This document shows, in pieces, positions 1 to 8,247 of a DNA stretch of 64,000 bases. The notes under the pieces were generated by a model. The model saw only the letters and a program-made list of their open reading frames with translations, was not told the origin of the DNA and ran no database searches. Each line of letters opens with the position of its first letter. The stretch's first letter is position 1. The stretch lies in NCBI GenBank assembly GCA_045563675.1, contig JBJLIX010000001.1:744001-808000 (forward strand), given 5' to 3'. Origin of the DNA: AEGEAN-183 sp045563675 (GTDB taxonomy: Bacteria; Pseudomonadota; Gammaproteobacteria; Magnimaribacterales; Magnimaribacteraceae). Made by a program: the position numbers and the translations under genes.

Positions 1-1152
1 AAAGCAGCAAAACTTTTACTGAATTCTGAAAGACCGGTTATTTACAGTGGAGGTGGGGTGATACAAGACGATGCTTCTTATGAATTAATAGAATTAGCAA
101 AATTACTTAATTTTCCTGTAACTAATACCCTCATGGGGCTTGGAGCTTATCCAGGAACAGATAGCCAATTTCTTGGAATGCTTGGAATGCATGGCACATA
201 TGAAGCAAATATGGCAATGCACAATAGTGATTTAATTTTAGCAGTTGGAGCAAGGTTTGATGACCGGATTACCAATGACCCTGCTCAATTTGCCCTAAAA
301 GCCAAGAAAATTCATATTGATGTTGACCCTGCTTCATTATCAAAGATCATTAATGTAGACGTTCCTATTGTAGGTTTAGCAAAGACTTGCCTCAGACAGC
401 TTATTGAGGAGCTAGAGAAGAACAAAGCCAAGATAGACCAAGCCAAAGTTAGACCTTGGTTAGATCAAATAGCAAATTGGAGAAAAAACCATGGCTTAGA
501 TCATGACATGATAAATAAGCCCTCAAAGAGTGGGAAAATATTACCTCAACAAGTTATTCAATCTTTGTACAAGGAGACTAAAGGAGAAGCTTATATCACT
601 TCTGATGTAGGCCAACATCAAATGTTTGCAGCTCAGTACTACTTTTTTGATAAACCTAGAAAATGGATAAATTCAGGGGGCCTCGGAACAATGGGATTTG
701 GCTTGCCTGCTGCTATGGGGGTACAGTTGGCATTTCCAAAGGCCTCTGTAGCATGCGTTACAGGGGAGGGTAGTATACAAATGTGCATACAAGAACTTTC
801 AACTTGCCTTCAGTACAATCTGCCAATCAAGATTATCAATGTAAATAACTCTGCTTTAGGTATGGTTAAGCAATGGCAAGATATGCAGTATGGAGGGAGG
901 CTTTCAGAAAGTACTTATGAAGATTCCTTACCTGATTTTATTAAATTAACAGAATCTTTTGGGCATGTAGGTATAAAGGTAGACCAACTTTCAGATCTGG
1001 AGTCATCTATGAAAGAAACTTTTAGTTTAAAAGATAAACTTGTTTTTCTTGATGTGATAGTTGATCAAGATGAACATGTTTATCCCATGTTAGAAGCAGG
1101 AAGGGCACTGGATTCTATGTGGCTGGATAAAAATACTAAGACTTGGGAATGA
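1..1152 (+). CDS. ilvI: Acetolactate synthase large subunit (5'-truncated by window)
   Basis: The reading frame is open from the first base, so the N-terminal third lies outside the window; about 383 residues of a roughly 570-residue family remain. The enzyme condenses pyruvate with pyruvate or 2-oxobutyrate, the first step of valine/leucine/isoleucine synthesis. Visible are the central FAD-associated domain (GVGARFDDR-like stretch, read as AVGARFDDR) and the C-terminal thiamine diphosphate domain with TGEGSIQM, QELSTC and NNSALGMVKQWQ. The classical GDG is GEG here. From memory, Pseudomonas-type enzymes share this, so it is not taken as a defect. The stop codon overlaps the ilvH start (ATGA), giving translational coupling with the regulatory subunit. 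Confidence 0.95.
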   Translation, partial: KAAKLLLNSERPVIYSGGGVIQDDASYELIELAKLLNFPVTNTLMGLGAYPGTDSQFLGMLGMHGTYEANMAMHNSDLILAVGARFDDRITNDPAQFALKAKKIHIDVDPASLSKIINVDVPIVGLAKTCLRQLIEELEKNKAKIDQAKVRPWLDQIANWRKNHGLDHDMINKPSKSGKILPQQVIQSLYKETKGEAYITSDVGQHQMFAAQYYFFDKPRKWINSGGLGTMGFGLPAAMGVQLAFPKASVACVTGEGSIQMCIQELSTCLQYNLPIKIINVNNSALGMVKQWQDMQYGGRLSESTYEDSLPDFIKLTESFGHVGIKVDQLSDLESSMKETFSLKDKLVFLDVIVDQDEHVYPMLEAGRALDSMWLDKNTKTWE

Positions 1153-1628
1153 AAAGAGTAGTAGCTTTATTAATGGAGAATCAACCGGGTGCTTTGTCTC
1201 GGGTAGTAGGGTTATTCTCGCAAAGAGGCTACAACATAGAATCTTTAATAGTTGCCCCCACTGAAGACCCTTCTCTCTCAAGATTAACAATGACAACAGA
1301 AGGAGATTCTAAAGTGGTAGAGCAGATTACCAAACAGCTAAATAAACTTATTGATGTCGTTAAAGTGTTAGATTTATCTCAAGAAGATTATATTGGAAGA
1401 GAGCTTTTATTAATTAAGCTACCTTCTAGTAAAGATGTAGAGTCTGAGGTAGATAATTTAGGCGGTATAATTTTATTTAAAAGCCAAGAGCTCCTAAACG
1501 CACAGTTCGTAGGAACCTCTGAAGAGGTAGACAATATAATTTCAATTTTAGAGAAAGTTAATCCTTTAGAAGTTGTAAGAACAGGGTTATCAGGTTTATC
1601 TTCAACTTCAAAAACACTAAATATTTAA
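1149..1628 (+). CDS. ilvH: Acetolactate synthase small (regulatory) subunit
   Basis: Regulatory subunit that activates the large subunit and usually confers valine feedback. The protein has about 159 residues, a normal length. An N-terminal ACT domain reads KRVVALLMENQPGALSRVVG and continues with FSQRGYNIESL, followed by the C-terminal small-subunit domain. A TTG lies two codons earlier at 1143, but the ATG at 1149 forms an ATGA overlap with the ilvI stop and puts the conserved MKRVVALL start in the usual place, so it is preferred. It is followed 15 bases later by ilvC, consistent with one ilvIHC operon. Confidence 0.95.
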   Translation: MKRVVALLMENQPGALSRVVGLFSQRGYNIESLIVAPTEDPSLSRLTMTTEGDSKVVEQITKQLNKLIDVVKVLDLSQEDYIGRELLLIKLPSSKDVESEVDNLGGIILFKSQELLNAQFVGTSEEVDNIISILEKVNPLEVVRTGLSGLSSTSKTLNI

Positions 1629-1643
1629 ATTTGGAGAAGACAA

Positions 1644-2675
1644 ATGCAAATTTATTACGATAAAGATTCCAATCCTTCTGAATTGCAAGATAAGCATATA
1701 GTTATTGTTGGATATGGATCTCAAGGGCATGCTCATGCTAACAACCTTAAAGATTCTGGAATAAGTACAACTGTAGCATTAAGAAAAGATTCCTCTTCTT
1801 GGAGCAAGGCTGTAAAAGCAGGCTTTGAAGTAAAAGAAGTAAAGGAGGCTGTAAAGGAAGCAGATCTAGTGATGATTTTAATGCCCGATGAGCTTCAATC
1901 TTCTACTTATACAGCTGAAATAAATGAAAATATAAAACAAGGGGCTGTTCTTGCTTTTGCTCATGGTTTCAATATTCATTTTAAGATGATAGTGCCTAGA
2001 GATGATTTAGATGTGGTAATGATTGCCCCTAAAGGACCAGGTCATACGGTTAGATCTCAATATGTTGAAGGTGCTGGAGTGCCATGTTTGATAGCCATTC
2101 ATAAAGATATTTCAGGTAAAGCTAAGGATGTAGCTCTAGCGTATGCTTCAGCTATTGGTTCTGGAAGAGCAGGGATAATAGAAACAAACTTTAAAGATGA
2201 AACAGAAACTGATTTATTCGGAGAACAAGCTGTTTTATGCGGAGGTTTAACCTCTTTAATACAAGCTGGTTATGAGGTTTTAGTGGAAGCTGGCTATCCT
2301 CCTGAAATGGCTTATTTTGAATGTCTTCATGAAGTTAAACTTATAGTTGACCTCATTTATGAAGATGGGTTGCAGAATATGAGATATAGCATATCTAATA
2401 CAGCTGAATTCGGTGATTACACTAGTGGACCTAGGGTTATTACAGAGGAAACAAAAGATGAAATGAGGTCTATTCTCAAAAATATCCAGTCTGGAGAGTT
2501 TGCAGAAAAATTTATGGCAGATTGCAGACAAAGCAATGATGGGAAGGGTGGTCCTGAAATGAAAAAGTATAGAGATCAAGCATCTTCTCATCCCATAGAA
2601 GAAGTAGGAAGAGAGCTAAGAGGTATGATGCCTTGGATTGCTAAAAATAAATTAGTTGATAAGTCAAAGAATTAA
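1644..2675 (+). CDS. ilvC: Ketol-acid reductoisomerase (class I)
   Basis: Converts acetolactate or acetohydroxybutyrate to the dihydroxy acid with NAD(P)H, the second common step of branched-chain amino acid synthesis. The 343 residues fit the short class I form. The N-terminal Rossmann motif is GYGSQGHAHANNLKDSG, followed by the KGPGHTVRSQY segment. The knotted C-terminal domain carries the Mg-binding DETETDLFGEQAVLCGG region and a later ECLHE segment. A GGAGAAG ribosome binding site precedes the ATG. It sits between ilvH and pssA with short gaps, so the upstream ilv promoter probably drives it. Confidence 0.97.
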   Translation: MQIYYDKDSNPSELQDKHIVIVGYGSQGHAHANNLKDSGISTTVALRKDSSSWSKAVKAGFEVKEVKEAVKEADLVMILMPDELQSSTYTAEINENIKQGAVLAFAHGFNIHFKMIVPRDDLDVVMIAPKGPGHTVRSQYVEGAGVPCLIAIHKDISGKAKDVALAYASAIGSGRAGIIETNFKDETETDLFGEQAVLCGGLTSLIQAGYEVLVEAGYPPEMAYFECLHEVKLIVDLIYEDGLQNMRYSISNTAEFGDYTSGPRVITEETKDEMRSILKNIQSGEFAEKFMADCRQSNDGKGGPEMKKYRDQASSHPIEEVGRELRGMMPWIAKNKLVDKSKN

Positions 2676-2680
2676 AATAA

Positions 2681-3463
2681 GTGAAAAAGAAACCCGACAA
2701 TCTTGATCTATATGACGAACATGAAGAAGTCGTCTCTGAAGGCGGCAAGAAAGTAAGAAGAAGAGGCATTTATCTTCTTCCTAATTTATTAACAACGGCT
2801 GCATTATTTGCAGGTTTCTTTTCAATTATTTCTTCTATAGAAGGAAATTTTATTTTTGCGGGGGCTGCAGTTTTTGTAGCCCAAATGTTTGATGGCCTAG
2901 ATGGCAGAGTAGCAAGACTTGCTAAAGCAGAAAGCAATTTTGGAGCACAGTACGATAGCTTGTGCGATGTCATCTCTTTTGGTTTAGCTCCTTCTATCTG
3001 TATTTTCCTTTGGGGATTGTCTTCTTTAGGTCAAGCTGGATGGGTTTTTTCGTTCTTATTTGTAGCTGCTGCTGCTTTGAGGTTAGCTCGCTTCAATGCC
3101 AATATAGGAACAGAAGATAAATTCTTTAAAGGACTACCTAGTCCTGTTGCTGCAGCGGTTATAGCTTATTACGTTTGGACTATGAGTTCTTTGGGCTTAG
3201 AAGGGGATAGTTTAAATTATCTCCTTACAGTTATAAGTGCAATTTTAACTGGGCTAGTATCAATCCTAATGGTTATTAATGTTCCCTACTACAGTTTTAA
3301 AGAGATTGATATGAAGAGGAGGGTTCCGTTCTTCTCAATACTCATGGTAGTCTTTATTTTTGCACTTATTTCTCTTGATCCTCCTTTGGTTCTTCTATCT
3401 TGTGCGCTTTTATATTTAATTTCAGGACCAATAATCTGGATTGTAAAAACCTTACGCAACTAA
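2681..3463 (+). CDS. pssA: CDP-diacylglycerol-serine O-phosphatidyltransferase
   Basis: Integral membrane CDP-alcohol phosphatidyltransferase, probably making phosphatidylserine, the precursor of phosphatidylethanolamine. The family signature DGx2ARx8Gx3Dx3D is complete, running from DGRVAR to SLCD near residues 73-95. About eight hydrophobic helices span the rest of the 260 residues, and the basic cytoplasmic N-terminus precedes RRGIYLLPNLLT, typical of type II PssA. The start is GTG, 5 bases after the ilvC stop, which suggests co-transcription with ilv genes. A second enzyme with the same signature lies at 6241-6771. The serine specificity is inferred from overall likeness to PssA, so a different head group cannot be excluded. 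Confidence 0.88.
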   Translation: MKKKPDNLDLYDEHEEVVSEGGKKVRRRGIYLLPNLLTTAALFAGFFSIISSIEGNFIFAGAAVFVAQMFDGLDGRVARLAKAESNFGAQYDSLCDVISFGLAPSICIFLWGLSSLGQAGWVFSFLFVAAAALRLARFNANIGTEDKFFKGLPSPVAAAVIAYYVWTMSSLGLEGDSLNYLLTVISAILTGLVSILMVINVPYYSFKEIDMKRRVPFFSILMVVFIFALISLDPPLVLLSCALLYLISGPIIWIVKTLRN

Positions 3464-3497
3464 CCTATTCATTGTAATATGCGCCCTCCACGTAAGT

Positions 3498-3575
3498 GGG
3501 TCTGTAGCTCAGTCGGTTTAGAGCGCACCCCTGATAAGGGTGAGGTCGGAAGTTCGAGTCTTCCCAGACCCACCA
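3498..3575 (+). tRNA. tRNA-Ile (GAU)
   Basis: A complete cloverleaf: acceptor GGGTCTG pairs with CAGACCC; the anticodon arm is CACCC-CTGATAA-GGGTG (anticodon GAT); the T arm contains TTCGAGT; and CCA is encoded. It stands alone after pssA. In many gammaproteobacteria this tRNA lies in the 16S-23S spacer, but no rRNA sequence adjoins it here. Confidence 0.97.
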
Positions 3576-3581
3576 ATTAAT

Positions 3582-3791
3582 ATGACTCTTATAGACAAAA
3601 GACTACTCGTTGAAGAATGTTTAGAAATCATTCAAGAAATACAAAAAATTGGAGCTCCAAAAATAAAAGAAGAGGATATTGAGTATATTCAGAAGTTCAA
3701 TACTTATATTTTGCTAATGGAAAAAGATTTAGATGAGCTTGATAAAATATTTATGCAGCTTAGCGATAAACTTAAAAAAAAACTCAAATAG
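3582..3791 (+). CDS. Small hypothetical protein, 69 aa
   Basis: A short open frame starts 7 bases after the tRNA-Ile 3' end. The frame stays open upstream into the tRNA, so the ATG at 3582 is the first sensible start. No clear ribosome binding site precedes it. The product is charged and probably helical (ECLEIIQEIQKIG; LMEKDLDELDKIF), which suggests a coiled-coil. Codon use resembles the neighbours. The family is not recognised; it may be real but unproven. Confidence 0.4.
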   Translation: MTLIDKRLLVEECLEIIQEIQKIGAPKIKEEDIEYIQKFNTYILLMEKDLDELDKIFMQLSDKLKKKLK

Positions 3792-3858
3792 TTTAATAAA
3801 ATGTGAATTGGTAACTACTTTGATATAGTTAGTTGTATTAATTGATTAAAGGAGAAAA

Positions 3859-4278
3859 ATGAAAAAATATTTTATTAGTATGCTATTAACCCTTATAGCA
3901 ACATCAGCTTATGCCTTCGAAGTAAGCGGAGAACATTTTGATGCTAAATTCAAAATTGACTCTATTACAGTAGGTGAAAACGAAAGTACTATAAATGCTT
4001 CAAGTCCTGAAGTGGGACAGTACGGTAAAGTTTATGTTTCCTATCATCTAACATCTAACCCTGGTATTGAAGGTTCAGGTACTTGGACCGGACACGGCAG
4101 AGGAATTAGTGCTGATGGAGTTTTAGCTCGTGGTATTCTTAGAGGAGTTTGGACAATTGATGGAAAAATAATCTCTATAAAATCACTAGACAGCGTTACA
4201 GACGGAATAAACTATGTGCAGGGCACTATTGATCTCGTAACAGGGGATATTAATCTTAAAGTTTATGGCGTTGACTAA
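3859..4278 (+). CDS. Exported hypothetical protein, 139 aa
   Basis: A strong ribosome binding site (AAAGGAG) precedes the ATG. Residues 1-19 form a Sec signal peptide (MKKYFISMLLTLIATSAYA, cleavage after AYA). The mature part is rich in Gly, Thr, Ser and alternating hydrophobic residues (GSGTWTGHGRGISADG, IKSLDSVTDGINYVQGTIDL), which suggests a small all-beta periplasmic or secreted domain. There are no cysteines and no recognisable catalytic motif. The next gene is 21 bases downstream on the same strand. No family is recognised. Confidence 0.75.
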   Translation: MKKYFISMLLTLIATSAYAFEVSGEHFDAKFKIDSITVGENESTINASSPEVGQYGKVYVSYHLTSNPGIEGSGTWTGHGRGISADGVLARGILRGVWTIDGKIISIKSLDSVTDGINYVQGTIDLVTGDINLKVYGVD

Positions 4279-4299
4279 TATAGACCTAAATAGTTTTAA

Positions 4300-4704
4300 A
4301 TGAAGATTTTGAGAATTACCCTAATAAGCTTGGCTCTTATTTATATTGGTTTAGTTGTCGTATTTGAGTCTTGGCTCGGTTACTCACAACCAACAAATAC
4401 TAACAGTCTTGTAATAACTACCATGGATAATGGCCAGCCTAAGGATAGAGTGCTTTCAGCTGTAAACAACAATGGAAAGCTATATGTTTCAGCTAACCAT
4501 TGGCCTCGTTCTTGGTATAGGCAGGCTAAGTCTAATCCCAATGTAGAAGTCTTGTATAAGGGTGAAAAAAGTTTGTATTTAGCTATTCCTGTTGAAGGTG
4601 AAGAGCATGATCTTCTCATGAAAGAGCATGCTCACCCTTTATTCTTCAGAATATTAACTGGCTTTCCTCCTAGATATTTTGTGCGTTTAGATTTAAAAAA
4701 ATAG
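4300..4704 (+). CDS. Membrane-anchored split-barrel (nitroreductase/PNPOx-like) protein
   Basis: 134 residues. Residues 1-24 form one hydrophobic anchor (LRITLISLALIYIGLVVVFE). The rest looks like the flavin-binding split-barrel group that includes deazaflavin-dependent nitroreductases and pyridoxamine-phosphate oxidases: GKLYVSANHWPRSWYRQAK, then NPNVEVLYKGE, then AIPVEGEEHDLL. The call is by pattern only and the cofactor is unknown. A second anchored protein of similar make-up follows at 4759. Confidence 0.6.
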   Translation: MKILRITLISLALIYIGLVVVFESWLGYSQPTNTNSLVITTMDNGQPKDRVLSAVNNNGKLYVSANHWPRSWYRQAKSNPNVEVLYKGEKSLYLAIPVEGEEHDLLMKEHAHPLFFRILTGFPPRYFVRLDLKK

Positions 4705-4758
4705 AATTAATTCTAGAGCAGCTTTTATTAGGTAATTTTTTGTGCCAGTATTAGAAAT

Positions 4759-5307
4759 ATGAAAAGATTTTTTCTCTTTTTACTTAAAGCAATAGGCACT
4801 TTAGTTGCTCTTGTAGTTTTAGTAGTGACTTCAATATTTGTAGTTGCTAGATTCAGTGATGGCCCCATTGGCAATGGACCCCCAATAGAAATGGTAACAG
4901 CAGGACCCTTTAAAACAGGAGAGATGCAAGTGGGGGAGGAGCCAGATTGGAGCTTTTTAAAAGATTATCCTATAGTGCAATTTCAGTTATTAGATCCTCC
5001 TAGATCTCGCACTACTTTTATTATGGAAGCTGAGGGAAGAATTTTTATACCTTCGGGTTATATGAATAGCACTATGGGTAAAATTTGGAAGCATTGGCCT
5101 ATGGAAGCTGAGGAAGATGGCAGGGCACTTTTGAGAGTAGACGGAAAGCTGTATAAAAGAAACATGGTTAGAATCGAAGAAGGTGAGATTCTAAATGCTG
5201 TATTAGCAGAATTAAGCCGCAAATATGCGGGAGGATTTCCAGTTTCTCAAAGTAATATTGATTCTGGAGATTTGTGGATTTTTGAGCTTGAACCAAGAAA
5301 CGATTAA
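4759..5307 (+). CDS. Membrane-anchored split-barrel-like protein, 182 aa
   Basis: An N-terminal transmembrane helix (residues 8-31, LKAIGTLVALVVLVVTSIFV) is followed by a soluble domain of about 150 residues. LLDPPRSRTTFIMEAEGRIF and IPSGYMN resemble the substrate/flavin strand of DUF385/PNPOx-type split barrels, and LLRVDGKLYKRNMVRIE may be the next strands. It is probably distantly related to the 4300-4704 product, and the two genes are 54 bases apart. It converges with the minus-strand operon whose last gene ends at 5327. The enzymatic role is unknown. Confidence 0.6.
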   Translation: MKRFFLFLLKAIGTLVALVVLVVTSIFVVARFSDGPIGNGPPIEMVTAGPFKTGEMQVGEEPDWSFLKDYPIVQFQLLDPPRSRTTFIMEAEGRIFIPSGYMNSTMGKIWKHWPMEAEEDGRALLRVDGKLYKRNMVRIEEGEILNAVLAELSRKYAGGFPVSQSNIDSGDLWIFELEPRND

Positions 5308-5326
5308 GTTTTTAACCTTACTCTCT

Positions 5327-6244
5327 TTAAGACCGCATAGTTTTTTCAAGCATTTTATCTAATGTAGTCAGTTCTATCCCAAGTTCTTTACTTCCTGGTA
5401 ATGGATCAATGCAATCATCATGATCTAATACCTCTAGCATGGCGCTGCTTATAGGAGAGTTAGAAGTAAAGATTTCAAAAATTCTAGCTAGTGTGTAACC
5501 AAGAAAAATAGGTAAAGAGACAACCTTTACTTTAACCTTTAATAATTCAGCTGTTTTTTTGACCAATTGTTCTCTTGTTAAAGAAGTAGGACCAGCGAGG
5601 ATTTTAATTCCATTTACAGAAGATTCTTCTTTTAAACATTTTGTTACGTCTATTTCTATGGCCTTAATTATGTCTCCTGCATAAATAGGTTGCTCTAGAC
5701 TAGATTTTCTAAAAGTAAAATTTAACTTGGAAAGAGCATTCTTTTTTAGAGCATAACTAGCATAATCATCTTCGCCTAAAACCATAGGAACTTGAAGTAA
5801 TAAGCTCGGTATGCCTGAATTTAAAAAAAGTTTTTCAGCAATACCTCTAGAAGAAAAACAAGCATTTTTAGACCTCTCACTAGAGCCTAATAAGCTGATA
5901 TAGCAGATTTTTTTTACGTTACTTCCTTTGATTGCATCTATTAAGACTCTTGTGGTTTGTTTATGGACAAGATCAAAGTTATTAATTCCTTTCTCTTTAA
6001 TTATTCCAACCAAGTGGAGTACATATACACATGGTTTGACTAGTCTTCTCATTTCCTCTAAGTTTAGATAATCACATATAACTATTTCTACACCTTTAAT
6101 ATTGTTTTTTGTAATGAAATTTATTAAGTCACTCTCGGCTTTTTTAGATCTCACTAAAGCACAAACTTCAAAACCACTTTTTGATAGTAAAAATTTTTTC
6201 CCTAAATTCCCATTAGCTCCTGTTATTAGTACCATTTCTTTCAT
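5327..6244 (-). CDS. NAD(P)-binding atypical SDR / NDUFA9-like epimerase
   Basis: 305 residues. The N-terminal nucleotide-binding loop LITGANGNLGKK matches the NmrA/NDUFA9-like atypical short-chain dehydrogenases. YVLHLVG at about residue 75 and YISLLGSSERS at about 130 take the places of the usual catalytic segments. There is no clear YxxxK, so it may bind nucleotide without classical SDR chemistry. The start ATG overlaps the stop of the upstream phosphatidyltransferase by 4 bases, so it is translationally coupled and is the last gene of a three-gene minus-strand operon. The substrate is unknown, but context suggests lipids or quinones. Confidence 0.75.
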   Translation of the reverse strand: MKEMVLITGANGNLGKKFLLSKSGFEVCALVRSKKAESDLINFITKNNIKGVEIVICDYLNLEEMRRLVKPCVYVLHLVGIIKEKGINNFDLVHKQTTRVLIDAIKGSNVKKICYISLLGSSERSKNACFSSRGIAEKLFLNSGIPSLLLQVPMVLGEDDYASYALKKNALSKLNFTFRKSSLEQPIYAGDIIKAIEIDVTKCLKEESSVNGIKILAGPTSLTREQLVKKTAELLKVKVKVVSLPIFLGYTLARIFEIFTSNSPISSAMLEVLDHDDCIDPLPGSKELGIELTTLDKMLEKTMRS

Positions 6245-6771
6245 TTTTGTTTATTTAGCAAAGTCCATAGTCTTTCGGACATTGAAGTTAGGGTTGAAGC
6301 AATAAGAATCCAGCTAAAAATAATTATTAATGTGCTTGGTATATAAATTCCCAATCCTTCAGAGAATATGCAAATACTGGCTAAGACATAGTAAGCAATC
6401 CCGTTAGAGCGACCTAGGAAACTTGTTCTTAATTTATATCCAGATAATGCTTTAGAGTCTAAGACATACTGTAGAAATGAACCAACCACTAGTAGCGGAA
6501 GAAGTAGTGGGATGCCATGAGTTATGTTTAAAATAAATAGCAAAATTGCTACTAAAAGAGCATCACAAGAATGGTCCAATAAACCTCCAAAAGGACTAGC
6601 TTCTTTTCTCTTTCTTGCTATACGTCCATCGAATAGATCGCTTAATATGGCTAATAATAATAGAAAACTGGCAGCAAACCATCTGTTATAAAGAATCATC
6701 CAAGCTAAGATTGGAGCAACAACCAATCTAAATAAACTTAAAGAATTAGCAAGGGTATAAAGAGATTTCAC
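6241..6771 (-). CDS. CDP-alcohol phosphatidyltransferase family protein
   Basis: 176 residues, membrane-embedded, with the full DGx2ARx8Gx3Dx3D signature (DGRIAR at about residue 48, then GGLLDHSCD). The family transfers a phosphatidyl group from CDP-diacylglycerol to an alcohol such as glycerol phosphate, serine or inositol. The start is GTG at 6771, one base after the TAA of the upstream membrane gene at 6772, and the 3' end overlaps the SDR gene by 4 bases. The alcohol acceptor cannot be read from sequence. PgsA is possible on size, but the operon context differs from the usual uvrC-pgsA. Confidence 0.82.
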   Translation of the reverse strand: MKSLYTLANSLSLFRLVVAPILAWMILYNRWFAASFLLLLAILSDLFDGRIARKRKEASPFGGLLDHSCDALLVAILLFILNITHGIPLLLPLLVVGSFLQYVLDSKALSGYKLRTSFLGRSNGIAYYVLASICIFSEGLGIYIPSTLIIIFSWILIASTLTSMSERLWTLLNKQK

Positions 6772-7737
6772 TTAAGCTGATTTATCACCAAATAATTCTT
6801 TATTTGCTCTTGGTAAGAACATTAAGCCTATTATGGCATTAAATAAAATGAAGAAGTTATGTTGGAGAAACCCAAAAGCTGCCATTTGACCTTCGTTCTC
6901 TGGAAAAAGGATTACCCAAGAAGTAATAGCTGCGGCACGCATTGGGGTAGGGACAGTAGCTGCAAAAAATATTACCGGCAGAAGAGGAAGAAGAGTCATT
7001 GAAGATACTTCTACTCCAAAGAAACCTAGAGCAGCAGAATAGACAAATACAGCTGCAATTAATAAAGGTGATCGTAACAAGAAAAAAGCACCATAGTGTC
7101 TAAGTTTTGCTAACCTAAAAGCATGAAAGATCTCTAAGTTTCTAATTCTGTTATCTTGAAATAAAGGTCCTCGAAAGAAGAAAACCCAGAGAGAAAAGAA
7201 TATAGCACCACCTATAGCAATGTATTGAACAAGTCCAAAGACTTCAGGTAAGTCCTGACCTCCAACTGTAAAGCCAATAGTAGCCCATACTAATAAATAG
7301 AATATTTCACAAAACATTATGAATAACATCAGGGAAGCCACTTCCCAACCTGGTACTTGATCGCGTCTATTAAGGTAATAAGCCATAGCACCTTTACCAA
7401 TTTGCTCATTAAACATAGAGATTATGTAAGCGCTGGCGCGAATAGGTAAAATATTTGTATATTTTATATCTTTAATAAACCAATTTAGTCCTCTAGTTAT
7501 TATCAAGGTGTCTATAGAAAAATATAAGAGACAATAAGCAGTCATCATCAAGAGCCAAGGAATCCAGTTGACCGCGGAGAAAACAACTAACATGTATTCG
7601 ATTAAAGAAAGACCTTCTCTTAAAGCTGCTCCATTTAATCTGGTATAAATATAGTAGAAACAAGCTAACGTAATTCCTAATAGTATTATCTTTCCAATAC
7701 TATTAGATTTTTTAGGATTATTATCAGATTTGGTCAA
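6772..7737 (-). CDS. Lysylphosphatidylglycerol synthase TM-domain-like membrane protein
   Basis: 321 residues with about eight hydrophobic helices. The pattern resembles the UPF0104/AglD/LPG-synthase flippase-domain superfamily, for example RASAYIISMFNEQIGKGAM in the first third and a final LPVIFFAATVPTPMRAAAI segment. These proteins often move lipids or support lipid head-group modification. It is the first gene of a minus-strand operon with a phosphatidyltransferase and an SDR. The assignment is by hydropathy and motif feel, so moderate. Confidence 0.62.
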   Translation of the reverse strand: MTKSDNNPKKSNSIGKIILLGITLACFYYIYTRLNGAALREGLSLIEYMLVVFSAVNWIPWLLMMTAYCLLYFSIDTLIITRGLNWFIKDIKYTNILPIRASAYIISMFNEQIGKGAMAYYLNRRDQVPGWEVASLMLFIMFCEIFYLLVWATIGFTVGGQDLPEVFGLVQYIAIGGAIFFSLWVFFFRGPLFQDNRIRNLEIFHAFRLAKLRHYGAFFLLRSPLLIAAVFVYSAALGFFGVEVSSMTLLPLLPVIFFAATVPTPMRAAAITSWVILFPENEGQMAAFGFLQHNFFILFNAIIGLMFLPRANKELFGDKSA

Positions 7738-7803
7738 TTTTTACTCAATTTAGAGGGGTTTAAGACTTTTCAGATTTATTGGTTTAAGTTACATTAGAAG
7801 ATC

Positions 7804-8247
7804 ATGTTTAATTGGTCAACAATTCTTCCTAAGCCTAATAATGTCTATTTAGGTTCTAAGATTTCTCTTTACTACCTAGTTTTATTGTCTTGTATGTTTA
7901 CTTTTCGTGGAGTAGTTCATTATTTTGTACCTGATGGAGGGTCAGGGATTATCGCAGGTCTACCCTTGGATACTTACCCCGAAGGAGCTGTTCAAAGCAT
8001 CATTACTGGTTTTGGTGTGTATGGAAAATATCATCTGATTCAAGCTATTTTTGCCTGGTTAATAGTTTTTAGATGGAGAGTTCTAATACCAATTTTTCTT
8101 TTAGTTGTTGGAATTGATCAGCTATTGGGCATTATTCTGATAACCATGAAGCCATTACCTGTAATACCACCTGGACAAATAGCAGCTTATCTTCTATTTC
8201 CTATTACTCTGGTTACCTTTTTATTATCAATGAGACAAGCCAAGTGA
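7804..8247 (+). CDS. Integral membrane hypothetical protein, 147 aa
   Basis: Four predicted transmembrane helices, with a polar loop after the first carrying FRGVVHYFVPDGGSGIIAG. No catalytic motif is recognised. The TGA stop overlaps the GTG start of the PhyH-family dioxygenase gene (GTGA), so the two are translationally coupled. A role linked to the dioxygenase (substrate delivery or membrane docking) is only inference. Confidence 0.75.
   Translation: MFNWSTILPKPNNVYLGSKISLYYLVLLSCMFTFRGVVHYFVPDGGSGIIAGLPLDTYPEGAVQSIITGFGVYGKYHLIQAIFAWLIVFRWRVLIPIFLLVVGIDQLLGIILITMKPLPVIPPGQIAAYLLFPITLVTFLLSMRQAK

Noticed and set aside
760..790. GEG instead of GDG in the thiamine diphosphate motif of the acetolactate synthase
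   Set aside because: I recall the same GEGSIQM in Pseudomonas-type enzymes, and Glu can bind Mg, so it is not evidence of inactivation.
3540..3581. Upstream extension of the small ORF into tRNA-Ile
   Set aside because: The frame is open by chance across the tRNA; the first start outside the tRNA is at 3582.
4702..4715. 14-base palindrome TAGAATTAATTCTA at the end of the 4300-4704 gene
   Set aside because: All A/T-rich apart from two G/C pairs, no T tract and no nearby promoter; expected by chance in such DNA.
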